38,557 nt of DNA, from assembly GCA_028694805.1 (NCBI GenBank), contig JAQVKD010000003.1:12867-51423 (forward strand), written 5' to 3'. How positions within the stretch are numbered: position 1 is the first letter of the stretch; the number at the start of each line of letters is the position of its first letter. Below the pieces are notes generated by a model. That model saw nothing but the letters and a program-made list of their open reading frames with translations, was not told where the DNA came from and did not search any database. This DNA comes from Candidatus Dojkabacteria bacterium (GTDB taxonomy: Bacteria; Patescibacteriota; Dojkabacteria; SC72). Both the position numbers and the translations under genes were made by a program. Of this stretch, positions 1-8,764 are shown in pieces.

Positions 1-269
1 TATATAGAAATAAGGATATTTCTATAATGGATGAGCCATTCACTTTTATAGATAGTAAGTCAAAATCTGAGATGATTGAAGATATTATAGATTTTTTAGG
101 TGAAGATAAAATCCTTATATATATAACAAGAAGCTCTGAAGATTTAAAGAAATTTGATAGAGTTTTCTATTTTGAAAATGGGAAACTTTTAGAAACTGGT
201 CATTTAAAAGAGCTAATGTGTAAAAAAGGAAAAACTTATAAGAAAATCAAAGGAGAGAAGAAGAAATAG
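1..269 (+). CDS. ABC transporter ATP-binding protein, C-terminal fragment (5' end outside window)
   Basis: Frame is open from base 3 (YRNKDISIMDEPFTFIDSKS...), matching a Walker B/D-loop segment followed by a typical ABC C-terminus (FYFENGKLLETGHLKELM). The ORF-track start at 27 is an internal Met. Confidence 0.8.
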   Translation, partial: YRNKDISIMDEPFTFIDSKSKSEMIEDIIDFLGEDKILIYITRSSEDLKKFDRVFYFENGKLLETGHLKELMCKKGKTYKKIKGEKKK

Positions 270-350
270 AAGTTTTTTAAACTTAGCAATACTAGCAAAT
301 ATCCTGTAAAATATACAAATTACAATAATTGTTACATAGAAGTTAAAAAT

Positions 351-1214
351 ATGGAGATTTTAGATGGGAAAACAACATCTGGAGAGATTTTAGATAATCT
401 TAAAGTTGAGATTAGTTCTCTTCTTGAGCAGGGTCATCGTATTCCAAGATTAGATATCATTATAATTGGTCATGACTACGCAAGCGAAAAATATGTCTCC
501 ATGAAAGAAAAAAAAGGCGCAGATTTAGGTATTAAAATTGTTGTTCATAGATTTGAGGATAATATAGAAGATGGTGAGATTAAACAATTAATAGGAAAAT
601 TAAATCAAGATTCTCTTGTTGATGGAATAATGGTTCAATTACCACTACCTAAAACTAATAAAACTTTTAATACAAAAGATATTCTTGAAGTGATTGATAT
701 TTCTAAAGATGTTGATGGTCTAACTTACTCATCTTTAGGTTCTGTGTGGATTGAAAGGGAGGGAATTGGTCCAGCAACTCCAACAGGTATAATTAAACTT
801 CTAGATGAATATGATATTGATTTAACTGGTAAAAATGCTGTTGTTGTCGGAAGAAGTAAAATAGTTGGTTTACCATTAGCTGGGATGCTCTCTAGAAGGG
901 ATGCCACGGTTACAATGGCCCATTCTAAGAGTGAAAATCTACAAGAGATATGTAAAAGTGCAGATATATTAGCTATTGGGATAGGAAAACCAAAATATAT
1001 AAACAGAGATTATATAAAAAAGGATGCCGTAGTCATAGATATCGGTATAAATAGAGACTATGAGGGGAATCTTGTTGGTGATGTAGATTTTGATGATGTA
1101 AAAGATATCTGTGCATATATTACTCCTGTTCCAGGTGGAGTCGGTCCAATGACTATAGCCTCACTTTTCTTTAACTTGATTAGAGTATATAAAAGAAATG
1201 TTAAAAAATACTGA
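351..1214 (+). CDS. folD: Bifunctional methylenetetrahydrofolate dehydrogenase/cyclohydrolase
   Basis: DGIMVQLPLP, KDVDG, GPATPTGIIKLL, VVGRSKIVGLPLA and TPVPGGVGPMT motifs of FolD. Confidence 0.97.
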   Translation: MEILDGKTTSGEILDNLKVEISSLLEQGHRIPRLDIIIIGHDYASEKYVSMKEKKGADLGIKIVVHRFEDNIEDGEIKQLIGKLNQDSLVDGIMVQLPLPKTNKTFNTKDILEVIDISKDVDGLTYSSLGSVWIEREGIGPATPTGIIKLLDEYDIDLTGKNAVVVGRSKIVGLPLAGMLSRRDATVTMAHSKSENLQEICKSADILAIGIGKPKYINRDYIKKDAVVIDIGINRDYEGNLVGDVDFDDVKDICAYITPVPGGVGPMTIASLFFNLIRVYKRNVKKY

Positions 1215-2436
1215 TAAAGAAATATACGATTTAATACAAAAAGAATCTAAAAGACAGTTTGAAGGTATTGAGCTTATCGCTTCAGAAAACTATGTAAGTG
1301 AAGCTGTATTAGAAGCGATGGGGTCGATATTGACCAATAAATACTCCGAAGGATATTCAGGGAAAAGGTACTACCGTGGTAATGAAGCAATAGATGAAAT
1401 AGAGAATCTTGCTATAGAAAGGGCAAAAGAGCTATTTGGAGCAGAGCATATTAATGTGCAGCCATATTCGGGTTCTCCTGCTAACTTCGCTGTACATCTA
1501 GCATTCTTAAACCCTGGTGATAAAACAATGGGTATGTCACTGGATGCTGGTGGACATCTAACCCATGGATTCAAGGTTTCTGTATCTGGGAAATATTTTA
1601 ACTCTGTTAGTTATGGCGTAAATGAGGATGGTTATATTGATTATGATGAGGTTAGAAAATTAGCTAAAGATCATAAGCCTAAATTGATATGGGCAGGTTT
1701 TTCTGCATATTCAAGAATTATAGATTGGGAAGAGTTCAGGAGAATAGCTGACGAAGTGAACGCAATATTAGCAATAGATATCGCTCATGTGGCAGGATTA
1801 GTTGTAACGGGTGATTATCCTGATCCAGTACCATATGCTGACGTAGTAACTACAACAACACATAAGACCCTTAGAGGGCCTAGAGGTGCAATGATTATGT
1901 GTAAAGAGCAATATGCTGAGGCTATAGATAAAGCTGTATTTCCTGGCCTACAGGGAGGTCCACATAATCATACAACAGCTGGTATAGCAGTGGCTTTGAA
2001 AGAAGCCTCTCAGCCAGAATTTAAAGAATATATAGATCAGGTTATTAAAAATGCTAAAAGAGTATCAGAAGGATTACAAGAAAGAGGTTATAAAATAATC
2101 TCTGGAGGTACAGATAATCATCTTATGCTAATAGACACAGTATCAAGTGTAGACCTTAGTGGAAAAGAAGCAAGTAATATACTTGAGAAAGCTAATATTA
2201 CACTTAATAAAAATGCTATACCAAACGATCCTAGAAAACCTTGGGATCCATCTGGTGTAAGAATAGGTACTCCAGCAATTACTACTAGAGGTATGAAAGA
2301 AAAAGAGATGGATAAAATTGTTGATTTTATAGATACGGTCCTAAGAAACTATGATAATGAACAGATTGTCTTAGAAACAAAATCTAAGATTAAACAATTT
2401 ACAAAAGATTATCCAATTCCTGGCATAAATATATAA
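1198..2436 (+). CDS. glyA: Serine hydroxymethyltransferase
   Basis: ELIASENYVSEAVLEAMGSILTNKYSEGY, VVTTTTHKTLRGPRG (PLP lysine), FPGLQGGPHNH. Overlaps folD by 17 bp. Confidence 0.98.
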   Translation: MLKNTDKEIYDLIQKESKRQFEGIELIASENYVSEAVLEAMGSILTNKYSEGYSGKRYYRGNEAIDEIENLAIERAKELFGAEHINVQPYSGSPANFAVHLAFLNPGDKTMGMSLDAGGHLTHGFKVSVSGKYFNSVSYGVNEDGYIDYDEVRKLAKDHKPKLIWAGFSAYSRIIDWEEFRRIADEVNAILAIDIAHVAGLVVTGDYPDPVPYADVVTTTTHKTLRGPRGAMIMCKEQYAEAIDKAVFPGLQGGPHNHTTAGIAVALKEASQPEFKEYIDQVIKNAKRVSEGLQERGYKIISGGTDNHLMLIDTVSSVDLSGKEASNILEKANITLNKNAIPNDPRKPWDPSGVRIGTPAITTRGMKEKEMDKIVDFIDTVLRNYDNEQIVLETKSKIKQFTKDYPIPGINI

Positions 2437-2454
2437 TTTTTCAACATCTACTAC

Positions 2455-3027
2455 ATGTTACTGAGCGATAAAGGTATAAAAAAAGCATTAAAGGCTGGAG
2501 AAATAACATTAGATCCATTTAATGAAGAAGATCTACAACCATGTTCATACGATTTACATATGGATAAACACCTCCTAATTTTTAATAGAGGGAAGAACTC
2601 TCTCATAGATGTAAAAGAACCAATGGAAGATTTAATGGTTGAGTATGAGATGGATGAAGATGGCTATATTCTTCACCCACGAGAATTTATACTTGGCAAC
2701 ATAGTGGAGATTACTGGGGTAAATGAAGAGTATGTAGGAATGTTACATGGAAAAAGCTCCTTAGCAAGAATTGGTCTACTAATCCACGCTACTGCAGGTC
2801 TGCTTGATCCGGGAAATACATTAAGATTAACACTAGAAATGTATAATCTCTCTCCACTTCCAATTAAACTCTACCCAAATATGAAAATAGGTCAGATTAC
2901 TTTTGATAGAATCGATCAGAGATGTGAAAGACCATATGGAACTAAGGGCTTAGGGAGTAAATATCAGGGAGATATGAAAGTGAGAGGTAGTCATATGTAT
3001 GAAAATTTTAATAATGAAAAAAAATAA
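2455..3027 (+). CDS. dcd: dCTP deaminase
   Basis: QPCSYDLHMD, HGKSSLARIGLLIHATAGLLDPGNTLRLTLEMYN, KIGQITFDRID match the dCTP deaminase family. Confidence 0.9.
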   Translation: MLLSDKGIKKALKAGEITLDPFNEEDLQPCSYDLHMDKHLLIFNRGKNSLIDVKEPMEDLMVEYEMDEDGYILHPREFILGNIVEITGVNEEYVGMLHGKSSLARIGLLIHATAGLLDPGNTLRLTLEMYNLSPLPIKLYPNMKIGQITFDRIDQRCERPYGTKGLGSKYQGDMKVRGSHMYENFNNEKK

Positions 3028-4300
3028 TAAGAACAATATAAAAAAACAATTCCCAATATTTAAACAAAAAATTAATGGGAATCCACTAATATATCTTGAT
3101 AGTGCTGCTACAACACAGAAGCCCCAAGATGTTATAGATTGCATTGAAGATTACTACAGTAAATATAATTCAAATATCCATAGAAGTGCACATCAGTTAG
3201 CGAGAAAAGCTACTGAAAAGTGGATTGAAGCACATGAAATAATAGCGGATTTTTTAAATGCGAAAAGTTATAAAGAAATTATATTTCTACGAAACTGTAC
3301 CGAAGGTATAAATCTCTTTGTAAATACTTATGGTAAACAAAACTTAAAGAAAGGTGACTACGTAATTATCTCTGAGATGGAACACCATAGTAATATTGTT
3401 CCATGGCAGATATTACAAAAAGAGATAGATTTTAACATTGAGTATATACCAATTAATTCAGAGTACAGATTAGATTTAGACTGGTTAAAGAAGAGGGCAG
3501 ACGAATTGAAAGATAAGCTTAAGATAATTTCTGTAGTACATATATCTAATGTGTTGGGTACGGTAAATGATATTAAAGAAATAACATCTATTGCACACAG
3601 TGTAGGTGCAGTAAGTTTGGTTGATGCTGCACAAAGTGTTGCTAGACTTAAAATAGATGTACAAAATATCGATTGTGATGCACTAGTATTCTCTGGACAT
3701 AAGATTTATGGACCAACTGGATCAGGTGCAATTTATGTAAAAGAAAAAATACTAGAAAAAATGCCACCATATATGGGAGGTGGGGAAATGATTAGGGAGG
3801 TACATAAAGATAGTTTCTCTTTAAATGAATTGCCATGGAGATATGAAGCAGGTACACCAAATATTGCAGATGGAATAGCATTAGGAGAAGCCATTGAATG
3901 GTTTAATAAGACAGTAACCGATTTAGGTGGGTATGAGAGATTAGTTGAACATGAGAAGTCTTTAATAAATAGGTTCCTATCTAATTTTGAAGAAATGGAA
4001 TGGTTTAAACTCTTCGGAAGTAAAGAAAGACTTGGTGTTATAACTTTCAATATTGATGGATTCTCTTTTTCTGGTTGTAAAAAAGGAACTGTTGAAAGTA
4101 ATAAGTATGGAGAAGAAATTATCAATTTTCTATCTTCGAAAGGTTTATGTATTAGGGATGGGTTTCATTGTGCTCAGCCGTTACATGAAAGATTTGATAA
4201 GGGGCCAACATTAAGAGTCAGTTTGGGTATATATAGTGATGAAGCTGATATAGATAGAGCTGTAAAATTGATTAAAGAGGGTGTGCTAAGAGTAATGTAA
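3014..4300 (+). CDS. sufS: SufS-like group II cysteine desulfurase (start at 2999 or 3014)
   Basis: YLDSAATTQKP, EMEHHSNIVPWQ, VDAAQSVARLKIDVQNIDCDALVFSGHKIYGPTGSGAIYVKE, IRDGFHCAQPLHERF. Overlaps the dcd 3' end. Confidence 0.92.
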   Translation: MKKNNKNNIKKQFPIFKQKINGNPLIYLDSAATTQKPQDVIDCIEDYYSKYNSNIHRSAHQLARKATEKWIEAHEIIADFLNAKSYKEIIFLRNCTEGINLFVNTYGKQNLKKGDYVIISEMEHHSNIVPWQILQKEIDFNIEYIPINSEYRLDLDWLKKRADELKDKLKIISVVHISNVLGTVNDIKEITSIAHSVGAVSLVDAAQSVARLKIDVQNIDCDALVFSGHKIYGPTGSGAIYVKEKILEKMPPYMGGGEMIREVHKDSFSLNELPWRYEAGTPNIADGIALGEAIEWFNKTVTDLGGYERLVEHEKSLINRFLSNFEEMEWFKLFGSKERLGVITFNIDGFSFSGCKKGTVESNKYGEEIINFLSSKGLCIRDGFHCAQPLHERFDKGPTLRVSLGIYSDEADIDRAVKLIKEGVLRVM

Positions 4301-4320
4301 TTGTGCTATTATATTTGTAT

Positions 4321-5508
4321 ATGGATGACACTGCCCAGGTTAATAATTTAGGATCTATGGATTCTTTTCAAGAAGATATTAGTCTTCTTGAACAAAAATT
4401 AAACGGTTCTAATGTTCCTCAAGATTTGAAGGATGAAACAACTAGAGCAATATTAAGACTTGCTCGTGTTGCTAAATATGGACACTACAGTACGGAGTTT
4501 GAAACTATTGATAAATATGTAGATTGGATAACAAGAATTCCATGGAGAGTTCTTACTAAGGACAACTATGATATTAATAATGCTAAACAAATAATGGATT
4601 CTACCCATTATGGTATGGATACAATTAAGAATCTAATTCTAGATTATTTAGCAGTAATGCAATTAAAAGGACAAGGTTTAAAGAGTGTAGCTCCAGAACC
4701 TGTTAATCTTGGACAAAGGGAATTCTCTAATCCATACAATGTTCCTCCAATTGCTACTAATGAAATAAATTCTACATCAAAATCACCAGTTCTTTTATTT
4801 GTTGGTCTTCAGGGTGTAGGTAAAACATCAATTGCTAAATCAATAGCAGAATCTATGGGAAGGAAATTTGCTAGAGTCTCTTTAGGTGCAATAGGTGATG
4901 TAAAAACTTTAAGGGGTATTCCAAGATATGTGGAAGGTGCAGAACCTGGACAGATTGTTAAGGCGTTAGTTAGAACACAGAGTATGAACCCAGTTATCTT
5001 ATTAGATGAAATTGAGAAATCTAGTGGACAACAGGGTGTTTTAAATGATGTAATGGCTGCACTATTAGAAATCCTTGACCCAGAACAGAATCAAAAATTT
5101 GTTGATCATTATATTGATTATCCAGTAGACTTATCAGAAGTCTTCTTTATTTGTACGGCCAATAATCTTGGAGGGCTATCTGCTGCACTTTTAGATAGAG
5201 TAGAAGTGATTAGATTTACAAGTTATTCAGATGATGAGAAAGAAGTTATTGCTAAAAGTTATATCCTACCAAGAGTCTTAAAAGAAACAGGCTTAAGTAA
5301 TCAACATATCCAAATACAGGATGATGTATGGCCTTTATTGATAAGACCGGTTGGTTTTGATGCCGGTATTAGACAATTAGAAAGAAATATATATACTCTG
5401 GTTAGATCTGTTGCCAGAAAGATTGTAACAGGTACTCCTATTCCAATAGTTATAAATAGAGATAATGTAAAAGATTTCGTCTTACCAGATCAAGGGGCAT
5501 TAAGTTAA
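4321..5508 (+). CDS. Lon-like AAA+ ATPase lacking the Lon substrate-binding and Ser-Lys protease domains
   Basis: Lon-like helical region (NYDINNAKQIMDSTHYGMDTIKNLILDYLAVMQL), Walker A GLQGVGKTSIAKS, Walker B VILLDEIEK, LEILDPEQNQKFVDHYIDYPVDLSEVFFICTANN, FDAGIRQLERNI. Stops right after the ATPase alpha subdomain. ATG 4321 preferred over track start 4303. Confidence 0.88.
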   Translation: MDDTAQVNNLGSMDSFQEDISLLEQKLNGSNVPQDLKDETTRAILRLARVAKYGHYSTEFETIDKYVDWITRIPWRVLTKDNYDINNAKQIMDSTHYGMDTIKNLILDYLAVMQLKGQGLKSVAPEPVNLGQREFSNPYNVPPIATNEINSTSKSPVLLFVGLQGVGKTSIAKSIAESMGRKFARVSLGAIGDVKTLRGIPRYVEGAEPGQIVKALVRTQSMNPVILLDEIEKSSGQQGVLNDVMAALLEILDPEQNQKFVDHYIDYPVDLSEVFFICTANNLGGLSAALLDRVEVIRFTSYSDDEKEVIAKSYILPRVLKETGLSNQHIQIQDDVWPLLIRPVGFDAGIRQLERNIYTLVRSVARKIVTGTPIPIVINRDNVKDFVLPDQGALS

Positions 5509-5729
5509 ACTCCTTTAAATGGATTTATTAAACTTAAAGCATTCATTGCTCTAGAGGCTGCATTTTCTTTGCTTCCTGCTAAGATATTAGATCTTGTTTT
5601 TGATCTTAATTCTGCTTTTTTTATAGCGTCTAAATCATTAACTATTTTCTCTTGAGAAAAATTTGTAATATCAGATTTCTCTGTAACAAGATATTTTTTT
5701 GGATCAACGGTTACTTGGTTGTTGTCCAT
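5505..5729 (-). CDS. Small protein of unknown function at the end of the VirB4 operon
   Basis: About 74-aa ORF overlapping the VirB4 3' end, same strand; no recognised motif. Confidence 0.55.
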   Translation of the reverse strand: MDNNQVTVDPKKYLVTEKSDITNFSQEKIVNDLDAIKKAELRSKTRSNILAGSKENAASRAMNALSLINPFKGV

Positions 5730-8124
5730 AATATTCATCCTCAGAGAAATTAACTATACCCTGTGGTGTTATATGTTGAGAATCTTTCTGTATATCCCTA
5801 CGATTTTTAACTACTTGACCGGGAATAGTGTTTTCATCAATATCATCCTGAAATGTCCTTGTGTGTTTATATTTATCAGGATTTAATGTCCTTTCTTGCT
5901 CTTCTAATTTCTTTCTTACCTCTTCTTCGTATTTCTTCCGCTCTTCTTCAATTTGTAATTTTTCTTCCTCTCTTTTTTGAGTAGCTTTTTGAATCATAGA
6001 TAATTGTTTTGATGCCGAATTAGCTTGTACTGCAGGTCTTTGTAATGTAGGTGGTTCAAAAACTTGAGCTAGTTCTTCTATGCTTCTACTATCTTTTATA
6101 CCCATTTGTTGTTTTCTTCTTTTTTCTTCTAGATCCTTTGGATCTGATGTGATAACTTCATGTTCTGCTTGACTTGCTAAAACTTGTATTCCAACATGAT
6201 TTGATCCTGCAAAGAAAAGTCCTTGTCCTCTGTCACAGTTGAGCAAAAAGTTTCTTTCTCCATCAGATAGATTAAAAACTTCTTGTAATTTATCAATTGC
6301 TGAAGGGCTTTGTTTCATTAGCATCTGTATAGATGAGTTTGATATGATTACTTTACCCATATCATTATTCATAAAGTCTGCAACATCCTGTGTAATAGTG
6401 GTTAACCCTAAGTAGTATTTTCTAGCTCGTTTAGCTATAGAGTACATAAATTTTGCCGAGTCTTCACTTTGCATCATATACCATGCCTCATCAACTATTA
6501 GCAATCTTCTCTTTTGATCTTTTCTTATCCTTGTCCATATAAAGTCGAGCATTAGGTACATCGCTAAAGGTTTCAATTCTTCCTGTAAGTCTCTTACACT
6601 AAATACCGTAAAAGGATTATTAATTTCAAAATTACTTGCCTCATTAAATATCCCGGCCCCGCTACCTACAATATATTTCTCCATTCTTCTTGCTAGATTA
6701 TGAGCTTCATTCTCAGCCATTCCCTTTAATACCTTATATAAATCTTCTAGCATAGGAGGAGTATTTGATTGAGTCCTAGGATCATATGTTATGCCTTTTT
6801 CTCTATATGTAAGAATTAATGCTCTATCAAGTATTGATGATTCTACGTTTGTTAATCCTCCGAACATAACTTTAAAGAAACCTAATAGAGAAAGCATTTT
6901 CATTCTTAACTCATCATCACCTTCGTCTTGAATTCCTGAAAGTTCAAATGGATTCATTTTTTGTCCCTGATCCTGTGAGAAGGAAACGTATAAACCATCT
7001 ACTGATTTACATAGTTCTTCATATTCTCTTTCAGGATCTACCACAATTATCTCTGTACCCATCATTAAGCTTCTTATAGCTTCAAGCTTTACAAAATAGC
7101 TCTTACCAGCACCAGAAGTTGCAAATACAACAGAGTTAGCATTTTCCAAATCAAATCTATCAAATACAACTAAACTGTTATTATGCAGATTTAAACCATA
7201 CATAATTCCATGGTCCATAGTCAATTCTGATGTTACAAATGGGAATGTTGTAGCTAGTGATGTTGTATCCATATTCCTAGTAATACGCATCTTGTCTAAA
7301 CCTAATGGCTGTGTGCTTATAAAGCCAGCTTCTTGAAGTAGGGTGGCTTGTTTTGCAGTAACATTCATTGCTGCAAGTGTTGATGTTACATTCCTAGAGT
7401 ATTTTTCTAATAATTCTTTATTAGGTGCATATATTGTTATATACATTGCAAAGTGAAAAAATTTCTCTGAACCTTCAGCTATTGAATCTTGCAACTGTTG
7501 TGCATCAGCAAGCTTAACTTTAAGGGAGGCATCTATCACTTTCCTATCTTCCATTTGACTATATAAAGTCGCTTCCATTTCACCAATTTTCTTTTTAAGT
7601 TTCTCTAAAATAACTTTGGAATCTACAGGGTAGTAGAATGTACTAATTCTTAAAGAATGCTCAAAATTTATAATGGGGGATAGCCAGTTTGGTCCTACAA
7701 ATCTTGGGTAACTACTAATAAAGAATGTCTTGAAATAGTAATCTCCCATTTGTAGATGATTAAAATCAACTTCTAGGTCAATTGGAGCAACGATATCTCG
7801 TAGTGTTAAGCCATTAAAATCTCCAGTTTCTCTACTAGTAGCCTCCGACGACTCTTGTGGTTTATCTTCAATTTTCTCTTTTGTCTTTTGTGGAAATAGT
7901 TTATCAAGCATTCTAAAAATTATATTCTTCTTTTCTTCTTTTTTTATAACTGTATCTTCAAACCTATCTTTCTGATTAAGCTGTGGGTTTTCTCTCGATT
8001 CCTTAACACTATCAACTTCTTGCTGTATCTGATCTTGTATCTTTTGATACTTATCTATTGAATTTCTATTGGTATTATCTATTACAGGAGAGTTAAATTG
8101 TCTATTTAATTGTTTATCTTCCAT
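5704..8124 (-). CDS. VirB4/TraC-family type IV secretion ATPase with charged C-terminal extension
   Basis: FATSGAGKSYFVKLEAIRS (Walker A), EIIVVDPEREYEEL, RLLIVDEAWYMMQSEDSAKFMYSIAKRARKYYLGLTTITQDVADF. ATG at 8124 is preceded by GAGGAGGG (Shine-Dalgarno-like). Glu/Lys-rich tail. Confidence 0.93.
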   Translation of the reverse strand: MEDKQLNRQFNSPVIDNTNRNSIDKYQKIQDQIQQEVDSVKESRENPQLNQKDRFEDTVIKKEEKKNIIFRMLDKLFPQKTKEKIEDKPQESSEATSRETGDFNGLTLRDIVAPIDLEVDFNHLQMGDYYFKTFFISSYPRFVGPNWLSPIINFEHSLRISTFYYPVDSKVILEKLKKKIGEMEATLYSQMEDRKVIDASLKVKLADAQQLQDSIAEGSEKFFHFAMYITIYAPNKELLEKYSRNVTSTLAAMNVTAKQATLLQEAGFISTQPLGLDKMRITRNMDTTSLATTFPFVTSELTMDHGIMYGLNLHNNSLVVFDRFDLENANSVVFATSGAGKSYFVKLEAIRSLMMGTEIIVVDPEREYEELCKSVDGLYVSFSQDQGQKMNPFELSGIQDEGDDELRMKMLSLLGFFKVMFGGLTNVESSILDRALILTYREKGITYDPRTQSNTPPMLEDLYKVLKGMAENEAHNLARRMEKYIVGSGAGIFNEASNFEINNPFTVFSVRDLQEELKPLAMYLMLDFIWTRIRKDQKRRLLIVDEAWYMMQSEDSAKFMYSIAKRARKYYLGLTTITQDVADFMNNDMGKVIISNSSIQMLMKQSPSAIDKLQEVFNLSDGERNFLLNCDRGQGLFFAGSNHVGIQVLASQAEHEVITSDPKDLEEKRRKQQMGIKDSRSIEELAQVFEPPTLQRPAVQANSASKQLSMIQKATQKREEEKLQIEEERKKYEEEVRKKLEEQERTLNPDKYKHTRTFQDDIDENTIPGQVVKNRRDIQKDSQHITPQGIVNFSEDEYYGQQPSNR

Positions 8125-8764
8125 CTTTTCCCTCCTCTTCTGGATTATATGTAGTATAGAATTCATTTATTAACTCTTGATTTGTTAGTTGATGACCGGT
8201 TAGTCCCATACGGCTTAGTTGTTTGATTAGATGATCCCTTTTTGGATATAGGAAGATCTTTGCCTTTTCTAGTAACTGATCCTGTTTCATTGCAGCCTGT
8301 GCCTCTTGCTCATCTTTTGTTTTTTTAGCAGTAAATAAGCTAGCACCTGGAATTGGAGCTGCAGGATTATAGGGGATAACAATAAAGAAGTTTTTGTCTA
8401 AAACATCATTTTGTACTATTAAATTTTGAACAAATTGTGTATATATTGTTAGCATATTCTGTAATCCAGGAGTTATTTCTGTTCTTTTCTGATTTTTAAG
8501 ATATTCAATATAATTTGTAATATCTATTCTTTTAGTTCTAATTAAAATTTGTATATAGAAATTTAAAGAGTTTAACAAACCTGCAAATGCATATATCTTA
8601 TTATCCTGCTCATACTCTGCTAAGAGATCAAAGTTTATAGCATTTGTTTGTAATACAAGTGCTACGCTACCACTCTTGGTAATAACTAAGTCATCTAGAA
8701 TATTCTTTACCTCTAGATGATCCTGTGTTGATACGGTTGTTCTTGCTCTTTCTCTTGAATTCAT
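8114..8764 (-). CDS. TraC-like conjugation/T4SS accessory protein
   Basis: Between PrgI-like and VirB4-like genes. FAGLLNSLNFYIQILIRTKRIDITNYIEYL resembles the N-terminal region of VirB4/TraC proteins. ATGA overlap with the upstream gene. Confidence 0.7.
   Translation of the reverse strand: MNSRERARTTVSTQDHLEVKNILDDLVITKSGSVALVLQTNAINFDLLAEYEQDNKIYAFAGLLNSLNFYIQILIRTKRIDITNYIEYLKNQKRTEITPGLQNMLTIYTQFVQNLIVQNDVLDKNFFIVIPYNPAAPIPGASLFTAKKTKDEQEAQAAMKQDQLLEKAKIFLYPKRDHLIKQLSRMGLTGHQLTNQELINEFYTTYNPEEEGKDGR

Noticed and set aside
270-284. AAGTTT-TTT-AAACTT inverted repeat after the ABC ATPase fragment
   Set aside because: AT-only apart from one G-C pair, 3-nt loop, no following U-tract; too weak to call a terminator.
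725-907. Minus-strand ORF of 60 aa inside folD
   Set aside because: Antisense to a strongly supported CDS; low-complexity translation, no motif. The same applies to most other short antisense ORFs in the track (e.g. 1371-1574, 3733-4125, 9704-10159, 10787-11041, 16720-16965, 33036-33260).
1212-1217. Possible UGA recoding (FolD ends TGA followed by TAA)
   Set aside because: prgI-like and virB4-like genes end cleanly at TGA, with an ATGA overlap at 8761-8764, so UGA is a normal stop here.
7060-7100. Repeated AAGCTT/AGCTT words inside virB4
   Set aside because: Short, within coding sequence, explained by codon usage.
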